Shown: positions 25,789 to 34,224, numbered from the stretch's first letter. The stretch: DNA of 42,807 nt from Caldifarciminota bacterium UBA1063 (GCA_002316275.1 DCDE01000027.1:1-42807); one strand, 5' to 3'. The notes: a model not told the origin generated them from the letters alone. A program made the numbers and translations.

Positions 25789-25817
25789 TTGACTTTTTGG
25801 AAGGCAAGCCTTAAATT
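25789..25817 (+). promoter_or_regulatory. Promoter of the OmpA-family gene
   Basis: TTGACT (25789-25794) and TAAATT (25812-25817) are 17 bases apart. The ATG at 25825 is seven bases after the -10. The TTG of the -35 is in frame with the gene and could be mistaken for a start codon. Confidence 0.65.
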
Positions 25818-25824
25818 CATAATT

Positions 25825-27597
25825 ATGAAGAGAATATTAGAAGGTGCAATTGGAGTACTAATATTAGTGGGATGTTTAAGTGCCCATTATGGGTTTTCTT
25901 TTAATAACAACCTTTTCCTCACCGAGGATCCCTACGTAATTCCCTTTGGCACCTTTGAGATAGAGCCGGTGAGGACTGTTTTTTCATTCGGGGGTGATGA
26001 TTCTGCATCTTACAGCTCCTATTCCCTCTTTAACAATCTTAGATTTAACATTCGAGATTTTCTGGACCTTGGAATTAGCGCGCCCCTCTTCATAGACGGG
26101 ATGGAGAAGAATTCCTTAAACTATTATTCCAGGGGGAGGGGAGACCTGCTCCTCAATTTGAAATTCAGCTTAAATGTAAACGAGCAGTTTTCCTTCGCAG
26201 TATCTCCTTATCTTTCTCTGCCCTTTGGCAGAACTCGGCGATGGGACCTCGATTCCCTTAAACCAGATACACTCTTTGAAGGCGGCTTCCTCCGTGATTT
26301 TACAACCACTTCCTATGATTACGGTTTAAAGCTTATCGCAGGATGGAAGAAAGGCGATTTTAATCTAAATTTCAATTACGGATACCTTTCTGCCTATCGT
26401 CACCAGTTGACCTCATCTCCTCCCGATTATCACCTCTTTGCGCTCTCGGGGTCCTATAGATACCGGATGTTCAAGCCATTTATGGAATTGAGCTTTGGGA
26501 TCTTTTCAAATAGCACCTTCGGAAGTGCTCCGGGCTACTTAGCGGCTGGCTCTGTCTTTGAATTATTTCCATTTATGGATGCCTCGTTCTCTGTTGGGTT
26601 GCCCATTGTGAAGAGAGAGACAATCTCGATGGTGGAGCCTGAGGTGAACTCCGATTACCCTGGATTCCTTTCATCTTTCCCAAACTACAGGGAAGATGTG
26701 GTCCTCAGTATCGGAGTGAAATTTAAGAATATCGTTTACAATAAACAAGCTACTTCAAGGGTGATAGTAGTCGTTAGGGATCGGGCAACCCAGGAATTTG
26801 TTGGAGGTTCTAAGGTGAAAATGGGATCGAGGGAGTACTTTTTGCCCTCCGGTGTTGTCCAAATTCCCGCTGTTAAAGCTGGTATCCAGCATCTCCAGGT
26901 GGAGCATGATGGTTACTTGAGTGTAGATAAATTTGTTGAGCTCACTGGAAACACTTACACGAGGATAGAAGTATCTCTAATAAGAAAGACAGTTCCCGTT
27001 ATTATTTCTGTGAAAAATACGAGAATGGAGCCTATAAACGCTGCCGTTGCCCTTGTGTCGGTGGAAGATAGTCTGAACACGGTGAAAGCCGACAGTTCTG
27101 GCCTTATAAGGTATACTATGGAGAGGGAGAACCCCCTGAGTTTCTATATCTCGGCGCCTGGTTATATTGGAGACAATTTTTACATTGATCCCCCTGTGGA
27201 TAGGGATTCCATAAGATTTGATGTGGTTCTGAAGGAAGAGAAAGATGAAGTTGCGGTTTTGCCCATTATATATTTTGAAGTCGGAAGTAGTAAAATCAGG
27301 AAGGAATTCTTCCCCTTCCTGGATATCGTTGGTAGATATATGGTTGATCATCCTGGTTACAAGCTTGAGATCATAGGTCATGCATCGGCAGAGGGTTCTG
27401 AGAAGTTTAACCAGGCCCTGAGCCTAAGACGCGCTGAGGAGTGTAAAAAGCATCTTTTGCTAAGATACAAAGTTGAGCCTGATAGGATCATCGTTAGAGG
27501 TTTTGGGAAGGACGTTCCCGCTGTTCCTAATAAAACGGAGTATCAGCGAAGCATAAATAGGAGGGCTGAGTTCAAGTTAATCCCACCTGAGAAGTAA
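25825..27597 (+). CDS. OmpA-family outer-membrane protein
   Basis: This 590-residue protein has three parts. The N-terminal signal is MKRILEGAIGVLILVGCLSA; the LVGC could be a lipobox, otherwise cleavage follows CLSA. Then comes a beta-barrel of about 300 residues with alternating strands (LGISAPLFIDGM, QFSFAVSPYLSLPFG). Two small beta domains with PEGA/carboxypeptidase-regulatory-like character follow (VIVVVRDRATQEFVGGSKV and VPVIISVKNTRMEPINAAV). The C-terminal 110 residues are an OmpA domain that binds peptidoglycan (IYFEVGSSKI, LEIIGHASAEG, ALSLRRAEECK, NRRAEFKLI). It probably links the outer membrane to the wall. The start is the ATG at 25825, seven bases past the -10 box. Confidence 0.9.
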   Translation: MKRILEGAIGVLILVGCLSAHYGFSFNNNLFLTEDPYVIPFGTFEIEPVRTVFSFGGDDSASYSSYSLFNNLRFNIRDFLDLGISAPLFIDGMEKNSLNYYSRGRGDLLLNLKFSLNVNEQFSFAVSPYLSLPFGRTRRWDLDSLKPDTLFEGGFLRDFTTTSYDYGLKLIAGWKKGDFNLNFNYGYLSAYRHQLTSSPPDYHLFALSGSYRYRMFKPFMELSFGIFSNSTFGSAPGYLAAGSVFELFPFMDASFSVGLPIVKRETISMVEPEVNSDYPGFLSSFPNYREDVVLSIGVKFKNIVYNKQATSRVIVVVRDRATQEFVGGSKVKMGSREYFLPSGVVQIPAVKAGIQHLQVEHDGYLSVDKFVELTGNTYTRIEVSLIRKTVPVIISVKNTRMEPINAAVALVSVEDSLNTVKADSSGLIRYTMERENPLSFYISAPGYIGDNFYIDPPVDRDSIRFDVVLKEEKDEVAVLPIIYFEVGSSKIRKEFFPFLDIVGRYMVDHPGYKLEIIGHASAEGSEKFNQALSLRRAEECKKHLLLRYKVEPDRIIVRGFGKDVPAVPNKTEYQRSINRRAEFKLIPPEK

Positions 27598-27668
27598 ATT
27601 TCCTATTTTGTGCTAACTTTAAATTTCATCTTTTTCGCACCTCATACTGTAAAATTGAAGCAAAATTT

Positions 27669-29078
27669 ATGGATAAATCTACAAAGATTATAGCAACCGT
27701 GGGCCCGGCTGTCTCGACTCAGAAAATTATGGAGGATCTCCTAAAGGCCGAAGTTAACGTATTTCGCTTTAACTTCTCCCATGGTACCCATGAGGAACAC
27801 CTTAAAAAGATTAGGTGGGCTCAAGGACTTATGGAAAGAGGTTACAGGGTCGCGCTGTTTGCTGACCTCGGTGGTCCCAAGTTCAGGCTGGGGGAAATCG
27901 AAGGCGGGAATATCGTACTTAAAAGAGGGCAGGAGTTTGTACTCACAACGAGAAAAATAAAGGGCAACTCTAAGGGGGCATATGCACCCCTTGAGGCGGT
28001 TATTCCATACGTAAAGAAGGGTGACATTGTTCTCCTTGCTGATGGTACCGTGCAACTGGAAGTACAGGAAGTTAAGGAGGATGCTATTATTACCGTAGTC
28101 AGGATGGGTGGTGAAATTTCTTCCCACAAGGGCATAAATATCCCAAGTAGAATGAGCGGTATTTCAGCCATTACTGAAAAAGATGTAGAAGATATTAAAT
28201 TTGCAATAAAAGCGGGAATAAGTATATTCGCCCTCTCCTTCGTTGGGAGTGAGCATGATGTTATGAGAGCCAGAGAAGTTGTGAAAGGAGCCTGCGGTGG
28301 CAAGTCTATGATCATATCTAAAATTGAGAGGCACGATGCCGTTGTAAATTTCGATAATATTTTAGAAAGCTCCGATGCAATTATGATTGCGAGGGGTGAT
28401 CTTGCAGTGGAAACCCCCTATAGTCGTGTTCCCATTTTGCAAAAGGAATTTATAACAAAGGCAAGGGAGAAGTGTAAACCCGTTATAACTGCCACCCAGA
28501 TGCTTAGATCGATTCTCTTTAATCCTCTGCCCTCAAGAGCTGAAATCTCAGACATTGCCAATGCGGTAATTGACGGAAGTGATGCTTTGATGCTTTCTGA
28601 AGAAACCGCCGTGGCGCGTGATCCTGTTCATTCTGTTAGGGTAATGAAAAAAGTCATCGTTGAGACAGAGAGGTTTCTTTCAAAGAAAACGTTGATTCAG
28701 CCAGGCGGTAGAGCTAAGGATATTGGGGAGCAGATCGCTTCAAGTGCAGTCGAGATAGCTTGTTCACTTGGAGCGAAGCTAATTATTACTCCTACTGCAA
28801 GTGGAACAACTGCCATGAGGATTTCTTCAAGGAGGCCTACTGCACCCATTGTCGCACCTACCCCTTGTGAGGTAGTTTACGAGTTTTTGAATCTATGTTA
28901 TGGGGTTTATCCTATAAAAGTTGATGTTATGGATAATTTCGATGATTTGATTAATGTAGTGAAAGCTACAATCTTTGAGAAAAAGCTTGCAAAAGAGGGT
29001 GACCTGGCGGTAATCACGGCCGGTTATCCTTTTGGAAAACCATATACCACAAATATGGTTAAGGTTGAGAGACTTTAG
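27669..29078 (+). CDS. pyk: Pyruvate kinase
   Basis: Pyruvate kinase catalyses the last ATP-yielding step of glycolysis. The 469 residues include KIIATVGPA, RFNFSHG, the substrate Lys in IISKIERHDA, MIARGDLAVE, and ITATQMLRSI...SRAEISDIANAV...DALMLSEETA. DLGGPKFR replaces the usual DTKGPEIR, and MLSEETA replaces MLSGETA; both are known variants. There is a C-terminal regulatory-type domain of about 110 residues and no PEP-utiliser extension. A TAAAAT lies 13 bases before the ATG and no strong Shine-Dalgarno is visible. With tpiA it supports a glycolytic metabolism. Confidence 0.95.
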   Translation: MDKSTKIIATVGPAVSTQKIMEDLLKAEVNVFRFNFSHGTHEEHLKKIRWAQGLMERGYRVALFADLGGPKFRLGEIEGGNIVLKRGQEFVLTTRKIKGNSKGAYAPLEAVIPYVKKGDIVLLADGTVQLEVQEVKEDAIITVVRMGGEISSHKGINIPSRMSGISAITEKDVEDIKFAIKAGISIFALSFVGSEHDVMRAREVVKGACGGKSMIISKIERHDAVVNFDNILESSDAIMIARGDLAVETPYSRVPILQKEFITKAREKCKPVITATQMLRSILFNPLPSRAEISDIANAVIDGSDALMLSEETAVARDPVHSVRVMKKVIVETERFLSKKTLIQPGGRAKDIGEQIASSAVEIACSLGAKLIITPTASGTTAMRISSRRPTAPIVAPTPCEVVYEFLNLCYGVYPIKVDVMDNFDDLINVVKATIFEKKLAKEGDLAVITAGYPFGKPYTTNMVKVERL

Positions 29079-29092
29079 GAGGTGAGGTGCCT

Positions 29093-29836
29093 ATGTGGAT
29101 TTACATTCTTATAATCGTAGTTATTATTCTCGCATCTATGATTAAAATTTTGCGAGAATATGAAAGGGGCGTTATCTTCAGACTCGGGAGGCTTATTGGT
29201 GTCAAGGGACCCGGGCTCATAGTTCTTATACCCTTTATTGATAAAATGGTAAAGGTCTCTTTGAGGACCGTCGTCCTTGACGTTCCTCCTCAGGATGTTA
29301 TTACAAAGGACAACGTCTCGGTAAAGGTAAATGCCGTCGTTTACTTCCGAGTGATGGATGCTTCAAAAGCCATTGTAGAGGTAGAAAACTATATGTTCGC
29401 AACATCGCAGATCGCCCAGACGACTTTAAGGAGTGTCTTAGGAGAGGTTGAACTGGATGAACTTTTAGCCCAGAGGGAGAATTTGAATCATAGGCTTCAG
29501 AAGATTATTGATACGCAGACCGATCCATGGGGTGTAAAAGTTTCCGCAGTAGAAATTAAGCACGTTGATCTACCACAAGAGATGCAGCGGGCAATGGCAA
29601 AACAGGCCGAAGCGGAGAGGGAGAGGAGAGCGAAGATCATCAATTCTGAGGGTGAGTTTCAGGCAGCAGAGAAACTAAGAGAAGCTGCTGAAGTTCTTTC
29701 CAGAAATCCCGTCACTATACAACTTCGATACCTCCAAACTTTAAGAGAGATCTCTGTTGAAAACGCATCCACCATCATTTTTCCAGTGCCAATAGAATTT
29801 TTCAAGATGTTTTTAAGTGATAAATCGGAGAAATAA
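29093..29836 (+). CDS. SPFH/stomatin-like (slipin) membrane protein
   Basis: This 247-residue slipin has a single N-terminal transmembrane helix (residues 1-17) followed by the SPFH/band-7 domain (REYERGVIFRLGR, VLDVPPQDVITKDNVSVKVN, QTTLRSVLGEVELDELL). A charged coiled coil (KQAEAERERRAKIINSEGEF) and a C-terminal hydrophobic segment follow. Slipins form ring-like oligomers in the membrane and often pair with an NfeD protease-like partner; none is adjacent here. AGGAGG overlaps the pyk stop codon. The ATG at 29093 or a GTG at 29087 could serve as start; the family N-terminus fits either. It is probably co-transcribed with pyk. Confidence 0.9.
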   Translation: MWIYILIIVVIILASMIKILREYERGVIFRLGRLIGVKGPGLIVLIPFIDKMVKVSLRTVVLDVPPQDVITKDNVSVKVNAVVYFRVMDASKAIVEVENYMFATSQIAQTTLRSVLGEVELDELLAQRENLNHRLQKIIDTQTDPWGVKVSAVEIKHVDLPQEMQRAMAKQAEAERERRAKIINSEGEFQAAEKLREAAEVLSRNPVTIQLRYLQTLREISVENASTIIFPVPIEFFKMFLSDKSEK

Positions 29837-29867
29837 GAGGCTAATCTAAGATAGAGGAGTGCTTTTT

Positions 29868-31403
29868 TTGGTTTCCAGTATACGCTCTGGCAGTGTAGTA
29901 GGTGTAGATGGTGTTTTAATATCTGTAGAGGTTGATATCACACCGGGCATGCCGGGGTTCAATATCGTGGGTTTGCCCGAGAATGCCGTGAAAGAGTCGC
30001 GTGATAGGGTTGTCCCTGCTATTAAGAACTCGGGATTCCAGATTCCCCCGAGAAAGATTACCGTGAATCTCGCACCTGCCGATTTAAGAAAGGAAGGAAC
30101 ACTCTTTGACCTTCCCATTGCAATTGCCATCCTGAAAGCTTACGGTTATGTTAAAGGTAGTACCGATTACCTCGTAATTGGTGAGCTTTCGCTCGATGGT
30201 TACGTGCGTGAAGTAAAAGGCGTTTTACCAATCGCTCTGACGCTAAAAAGGGCACGCGAACTTAAGGGAATTATCTTACCGTTTAGAAATAGGTATGAGG
30301 CAGCCCTTGTAGGTGATATTAATGTGTACCCAGTTAGAGATCTCAGGGAAACGGTGCTTTTTCTCAATGGGGAAACTGAAATTGCAGAGGTAAGGCTTGA
30401 TTCTACAGATATTTTTAATAATGGCCTCTCCGATGAAGTGGACTTCAAAGATGTGAGGGGACAGGAGCATGCAAAAAGGGCTATGGAGGTAGCGGCAGCC
30501 GGTGGTCACAATGTGCTTATGGTTGGGCCCCCGGGTTCTGGGAAAACGATGCTAGCTCGCAGACTGCCGACAATTCTACCTCCTATGACCCTCGATGAGG
30601 CTCTTGAAACAACAAAAATACATTCTGTTGCAGGTATACTTCCTGTGGATAATCCCCTTGTTTCCATAAGGCCATTCAGAGCTCCTCATCACACGATTTC
30701 TGATATGGGGCTTGTGGGAGGTGGAGCAAACCCGAGGCCTGGTGAAGTCTCTTTAGCCCATAATGGAGTTTTATTCCTCGATGAACTTCCTGAGTTTAGT
30801 CGTAATGTCCTTGAGGTTTTGAGACAACCCCTTGAAGACGGTCATGTGGTGATCACTCGAGCGAAAACCAGCGTCTCGTATCCCTCGAAGTTTATGCTCA
30901 TTGCTGCTATGAACCCCTGCCCCTGTGGGTACCTTGGTGATCCCTATCATCAGTGTACTTGTGCTTACTCGAGTATTTTGAAGTACCGCTCGAGGATCTC
31001 TGGCCCACTTCTTGACAGGATTGACATACAGATTGAGGTTCCCGCTCTTAAATATGAACATTTAAGGGATGTAAATGCTGGAGAGGGTTCAAAGGAGATA
31101 AGGGAGCGGGTTCAACGGGCAAGGGAAATTCAACTTAAGAGATTTGCGGGAAGGAGGGGTATTTATTGTAATGCCCATATGGATTCAAGGTTGATCAGGG
31201 AATACTGCAAAATTGATGATAAGACTGAAGAGGTGCTGAAAAGAGCTATCGAAAAGTTCGGATTCTCTGCTAGGACCTATTTCAGGGTGTTGAAGGTTGC
31301 AAGGACTATTGCGGACCTTGGGGGAAAGGAAGAGATCGATACACCTTGTATCCAGGAAGCAATACATTACAGGACCCTTGATAAACGGGATGCCTTAAGA
31401 TGA
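29868..31403 (+). CDS. comM: ComM/YifB family Mg-chelatase-like AAA ATPase
   Basis: This is a 511-residue member of the YifB/ComM family. ComM is a hexameric helicase that helps integrate DNA during natural transformation; related members have unclear roles. The N-terminal domain shows PGMPGFNIVGLPENAVKES, a Lon-S5-like fold. The AAA core has Walker A GPPGSGKTMLARRLP near residue 217 and Walker B VLFLDELPEF. A cysteine cluster NPCPCGYLGDP...QCTC and the arginine-finger region SRISGPLLDRID follow, with the Mg-chelatase C-terminal domain at the end. The TTG at 29868 is eight bases after GAGGAG. A GTG at 29859 is possible but overlaps that Shine-Dalgarno. Its ATGA overlap with the next gene suggests coupling. 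Confidence 0.92.
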   Translation: MVSSIRSGSVVGVDGVLISVEVDITPGMPGFNIVGLPENAVKESRDRVVPAIKNSGFQIPPRKITVNLAPADLRKEGTLFDLPIAIAILKAYGYVKGSTDYLVIGELSLDGYVREVKGVLPIALTLKRARELKGIILPFRNRYEAALVGDINVYPVRDLRETVLFLNGETEIAEVRLDSTDIFNNGLSDEVDFKDVRGQEHAKRAMEVAAAGGHNVLMVGPPGSGKTMLARRLPTILPPMTLDEALETTKIHSVAGILPVDNPLVSIRPFRAPHHTISDMGLVGGGANPRPGEVSLAHNGVLFLDELPEFSRNVLEVLRQPLEDGHVVITRAKTSVSYPSKFMLIAAMNPCPCGYLGDPYHQCTCAYSSILKYRSRISGPLLDRIDIQIEVPALKYEHLRDVNAGEGSKEIRERVQRAREIQLKRFAGRRGIYCNAHMDSRLIREYCKIDDKTEEVLKRAIEKFGFSARTYFRVLKVARTIADLGGKEEIDTPCIQEAIHYRTLDKRDALR

Positions 31404-32182
31404 GGAAAACTTCATACACCTTAGGTGTCATACTCTACATTGTTTCCATCCTATATCTTGGCATCTATCCAAAGGTAAGGATCCTTCCTGTAAGTTTTGA
31501 TGCCAGTTTTATCTTTCATATACTCGGTTTTTTCCTGCTGTACCTCATCCTTGTGGATAGGTTAAAGAACAGAGTAGCAAGCCTTCTTATATCCCTCGTA
31601 ATTGCTGTGCTCGTGGAGATCATTCAAGGTTATTTTCCTGAAAGGATGAGTTCCTCTATCGACCTTATTTTTGATATTGCTGGAATTTTGGCTGCAATGG
31701 TCATAGACTTTAGGTGGAAGGATAAAGTGTTTATAGCTATTGCGACTGTACTGGGGATCGGCTTTATACCTGTGTCGCCAGGTACCCTGGCGAGCCTGGT
31801 TTTCCTCGTTGCAGTTTACTATAGTTTCGAGTTAAATTTAATCTACGTGTGGCAAATCTTTGTGATTTTACTGCCCATTGCACTATTCACGTCGCAGAAG
31901 ATCGAGGACCTCTATGGAGATGATCCCAAAAGGTGTGTAATTGATGAAGTTCTTGGTATGTCTATTCCTCTGATTTTCGTTCAGAGGGACCCTGTGGTGT
32001 ATGGACTTTCCTTTGGGCTTTTCCGCATCTTTGATATTGTAAAACCACTTGGATTAAAGAAGGCAGAGAAGGTAAAAGGTGGAGTGGGAATCATTCTTGA
32101 CGACATCCTCGCCGGTTTTCTTGCACTTATTTTTGTAAAGTTAATTATGTTCTTGTACTCAAATCTTCGAGTATATTTCTAA
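31400..32182 (+). CDS. VanZ-like domain fused to phosphatidylglycerophosphatase A
   Basis: This is a 260-residue membrane protein with two recognisable halves. Residues 1-105 contain four hydrophobic segments and VEIIQGYFPERMSSSIDLIFDIAG, the VanZ-like signature. Residues 110-260 match PgpA, which dephosphorylates phosphatidylglycerophosphate: LGIGFIPVSPGTLASL, DDPKRCVIDEVLGMSIPL with the metal/phosphate residues, FRIFDIVKPLG and GGVGIILDDILAG. The catalytic Asp/Glu residues typical of PgpA are kept, so it may be active. The pairing links an envelope-resistance-type domain with phospholipid synthesis. The ATG overlaps the comM stop. The last 24 bases overlap the convergent gene on the minus strand. 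It could also be read as two genes fused by a lost stop, but no frame break is visible. Confidence 0.82.
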   Translation: MRKTSYTLGVILYIVSILYLGIYPKVRILPVSFDASFIFHILGFFLLYLILVDRLKNRVASLLISLVIAVLVEIIQGYFPERMSSSIDLIFDIAGILAAMVIDFRWKDKVFIAIATVLGIGFIPVSPGTLASLVFLVAVYYSFELNLIYVWQIFVILLPIALFTSQKIEDLYGDDPKRCVIDEVLGMSIPLIFVQRDPVVYGLSFGLFRIFDIVKPLGLKKAEKVKGGVGIILDDILAGFLALIFVKLIMFLYSNLRVYF

Positions 32183-33115
32183 AAGCTTCTTCCACACGCC
32201 TTCGGGGTCTTCACTCTTAATGTAGGACATATAAGAGGTGCCGCGGAAGCTCCAGGCAGAGATCCTATCGATTCCGTATGCCATTGCAGTATTCGCAACC
32301 TTTTCCATAAGAACCTCTTCACCCTTCCTTACTTTGAAATTCTGAATCCATATCTCGCTTTCTTTCCCAAATCTTCTGGAAAGTTTGGAGACTTTTTCAA
32401 CTCTTGTTTTCATCCAATTCTCGAATCCAACGGGTTTTAATACCCAGTATGGGTCTGTTCCAAATACATCGAGGAATTTAATTTCTGCAAACTTCTCCCA
32501 TTCCAAATCCTCATCATGGGGCAAGAGGCAAAGGACATTTTTCATCCCTTTAATGTGAGAATATTCCATAACTTCCTTCAAGAAGTTTAGCTTTGTTAAG
32601 CCCCTAAAGAGAGAAAGATCTTCAGGTGTTGCCTTTTTCAGCTCTTCTCCAAATTCTTCTTTGAATTTTTCTCCGCATATATTACAGAAACAGCCATCCT
32701 TATTAGTGATTAGTGAGAAATGGGGTTCATCCCAGAATATGTAGTCTCCACCTGCATAATATGCCGCATCCACCCAATTCTTCATGAATTCCAAAGTGTC
32801 CGGGTTGTTCATACAGGCTCCGTAACCCTTCTTTCCTTCTCTCGTGACGAGGCGTGCGTCGTCATTTAAAAGTAGGAACTTGGAATAAGCCTCTCCTCCA
32901 AAGATGCGGGCAACTCCCCAGGGATCGAGGTACACTTCAAGCCCCATTTCCTTTGATGTACGAACAATTTTGCGCATAGTATCTAAGTAAAATTCCATAT
33001 CTTCTTCGGAGAAGGTGTGTACAACGTAATCAATTCCACCGTCTTTGATAGTAGCCAAGTCCTTTGCCACCCATTCGGGATTTCTCACACCGAAGTAAGA
33101 GATACCCTTTTTCAC
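32159..33115 (-). CDS. TIM-barrel-like protein of unknown function
   Basis: I do not recognise a named family for this 318-residue soluble protein. The pattern of alternating strands and helices, with ISYFGVRNPEW at the start and a strand ending YIFWDEPHF in the middle, resembles (beta/alpha)8 glycoside-hydrolase-like folds, where acidic residues on strand ends are catalytic. A CFCNICGEKF motif just after it could bind a metal. There is no signal peptide, so it would act in the cytoplasm. The GTG start at 33115 has a GGAGGAAG ribosome binding site. Its last 24 bases overlap the plus-strand VanZ-PgpA gene. It could be a sugar-related hydrolase or deacetylase, but no substrate can be named. Confidence 0.75.
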   Translation of the reverse strand: MKKGISYFGVRNPEWVAKDLATIKDGGIDYVVHTFSEEDMEFYLDTMRKIVRTSKEMGLEVYLDPWGVARIFGGEAYSKFLLLNDDARLVTREGKKGYGACMNNPDTLEFMKNWVDAAYYAGGDYIFWDEPHFSLITNKDGCFCNICGEKFKEEFGEELKKATPEDLSLFRGLTKLNFLKEVMEYSHIKGMKNVLCLLPHDEDLEWEKFAEIKFLDVFGTDPYWVLKPVGFENWMKTRVEKVSKLSRRFGKESEIWIQNFKVRKGEEVLMEKVANTAMAYGIDRISAWSFRGTSYMSYIKSEDPEGVWKKLLEIYSKI

Positions 33116-33272
33116 GCTTCTTCCTCCGCTTTAATGGTCAAGATGAGTTTAAGCCTAACACAGTGGAAACGGAATTCAGCTATATTTCTTGAGTAGAGTT
33201 TTGATGGATTAACGTTTATATGCGTCTCCTTCTGCGTGTGAAGTCGTTTTGCATAGCTCATATATGCGTATC

Positions 33273-33290
33273 AAAAACTCGGTGCCCGAG
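33273..33290 (-). terminator. Intrinsic terminator of the MBL hydrolase gene
   Basis: On the minus strand CTCGG-GCA-CCGAG (33290-33278) is followed directly by TTTTT (33277-33273). This is a compact intrinsic terminator about 30 bases after the MBL stop. The remaining part of 33116-33319 holds an imperfect GCATA/TATGC inverted repeat (33251-33267) and no gene. Confidence 0.65.
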
Positions 33291-33319
33291 CTTTGTCTAT
33301 CTATCTTGTACCTCTCTTT

Positions 33320-34033
33320 TTAGAAGGAGTATGAGTCTCCTGGTTTTAATGGGATTACCCTATCCTTGAACGCCGGGCTGAGTTTTTCTATAAACTCTTC
33401 GAGGTTCACATCTATGAGTGGAAAGGTCTTGTAATGCATAGGGATAATGACTTTTGGTTTTATTATTGAAACGGTGTATGCTGCCTCCTGGGGTCCCATA
33501 GTGTAGTGTCCTCCTATGGGAATCATTAAAATGTCAGGTTTATAGAGTTCTGCAATCATGGGTAGGCTGCCTAAAAGTCCCGTATCACCCATATGGTAAA
33601 GTTTGTAGCCGTCTTCAAGGGTTACAACAAAACCTACGGGATTTCCTCCGGGTATCATCCTTTCACCATCGTGGATCGTGGAAGAGTGGGTTGCTTCTAC
33701 CATAGTAAAGGAGAGATTATCCTTTCGATATGTTCCGCCTGTATTCATCCCTGTGAGTTTGTTTAATCCTTTAAAATGTAGGAAGTTTGCTATCTCATGG
33801 TTAGTAATAACCTCTGCGTCAAATGCCTTTGCAATACTTAGAGTGTCACCTACGTGGTCATCGTGCCCGTGAGTAATGAGGATATAATGAACTCTATTTG
33901 TGAATTCCTCTATCTTCGCTTTGTTTATAGGGTTCGAAATCCACGGGTCTATGAGGATATTTACGTTGCTTGAACTTTTAATAAGGAATGCTGAATGCCC
34001 AAAGTATACAAGGGTTCTTCCTACCTCTTGCAT
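33320..34033 (-). CDS. UPF0173-type MBL-fold metal-dependent hydrolase
   Basis: This is a 237-residue metallo-beta-lactamase-fold enzyme of the UlaG/UPF0173 group. The metal motif THGHDDH (His55, His57, Asp59, His60) is complete. Further ligands are in ATHSS and HMGDTGL, and the C-terminal IPMHYKTFP carries the last histidine. The group hydrolyses unknown cyclic or phosphorylated substrates, and UlaG-like members are ascorbate-6-phosphate lactonases. There is no signal. It has its own strong promoter, a GGAGG ribosome binding site and a terminator, so it is monocistronic. Confidence 0.9.
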   Translation of the reverse strand: MQEVGRTLVYFGHSAFLIKSSSNVNILIDPWISNPINKAKIEEFTNRVHYILITHGHDDHVGDTLSIAKAFDAEVITNHEIANFLHFKGLNKLTGMNTGGTYRKDNLSFTMVEATHSSTIHDGERMIPGGNPVGFVVTLEDGYKLYHMGDTGLLGSLPMIAELYKPDILMIPIGGHYTMGPQEAAYTVSIIKPKVIIPMHYKTFPLIDVNLEEFIEKLSPAFKDRVIPLKPGDSYSF

Positions 34034-34059
34034 CTTTAACCTCCGTTTCTCATCTAAAA

Positions 34060-34088
34060 AATATATAACCGTCTAAAGGTTGTGTCAA
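34060..34088 (-). promoter_or_regulatory. Consensus promoter of the MBL hydrolase gene
   Basis: On the minus strand TTGACA (34088-34083), a 17-base spacer and TATATT (34065-34060) form a near-perfect sigma70 promoter. A leader of about 20 bases with GGAGG follows before the ATG at 34033, in contrast with the leaderless genes elsewhere. Confidence 0.8.
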
Positions 34089-34133
34089 GCCTTCTAAATA
34101 ATTGAAGGGTTTCCTCTAAAATTGGGAAGACTT

Positions 34134-34223
34134 ATGGATAGTCTCGTGGTGGCACTTATAGTTATCATGTTTGGGATGCTATCTTCAGGAGTACTACAAA
34201 AGAACGTGTTATCTGCTATATAA
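34134..34223 (+). CDS. Possible 29-residue hydrophobic peptide
   Basis: A frame of 29 codons starts with ATG at 34134 and encodes MDSLVVALIVIMFGMLSSGV followed by nine more residues. It is almost all one transmembrane segment. GGGAAG lies seven bases upstream. Its stop codon overlaps the -10 box proposed for the aldehyde dehydrogenase. It could be a small membrane protein, the truncated start of a lost antiporter- or hydrogenase-type subunit, or chance. Confidence 0.25.
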   Translation: MDSLVVALIVIMFGMLSSGVLQKNVLSAI

Positions 34224-34224
34224 T
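34219..34224 (+). promoter_or_regulatory. -10 box of the aldehyde dehydrogenase gene
   Basis: A perfect TATAAT lies at 34219-34224, 43 bases before the ATG. The -35 position (34196-34201, ACAAAA) is poor. The leader carries AAAGGAG before the start codon. Confidence 0.4.

Noticed and set aside
33251..33267. GCATA/TATGC inverted repeat as an operator
   Set aside because: Only five pairs, AT-rich, and located between the terminator and a gene end with no promoter beside it.
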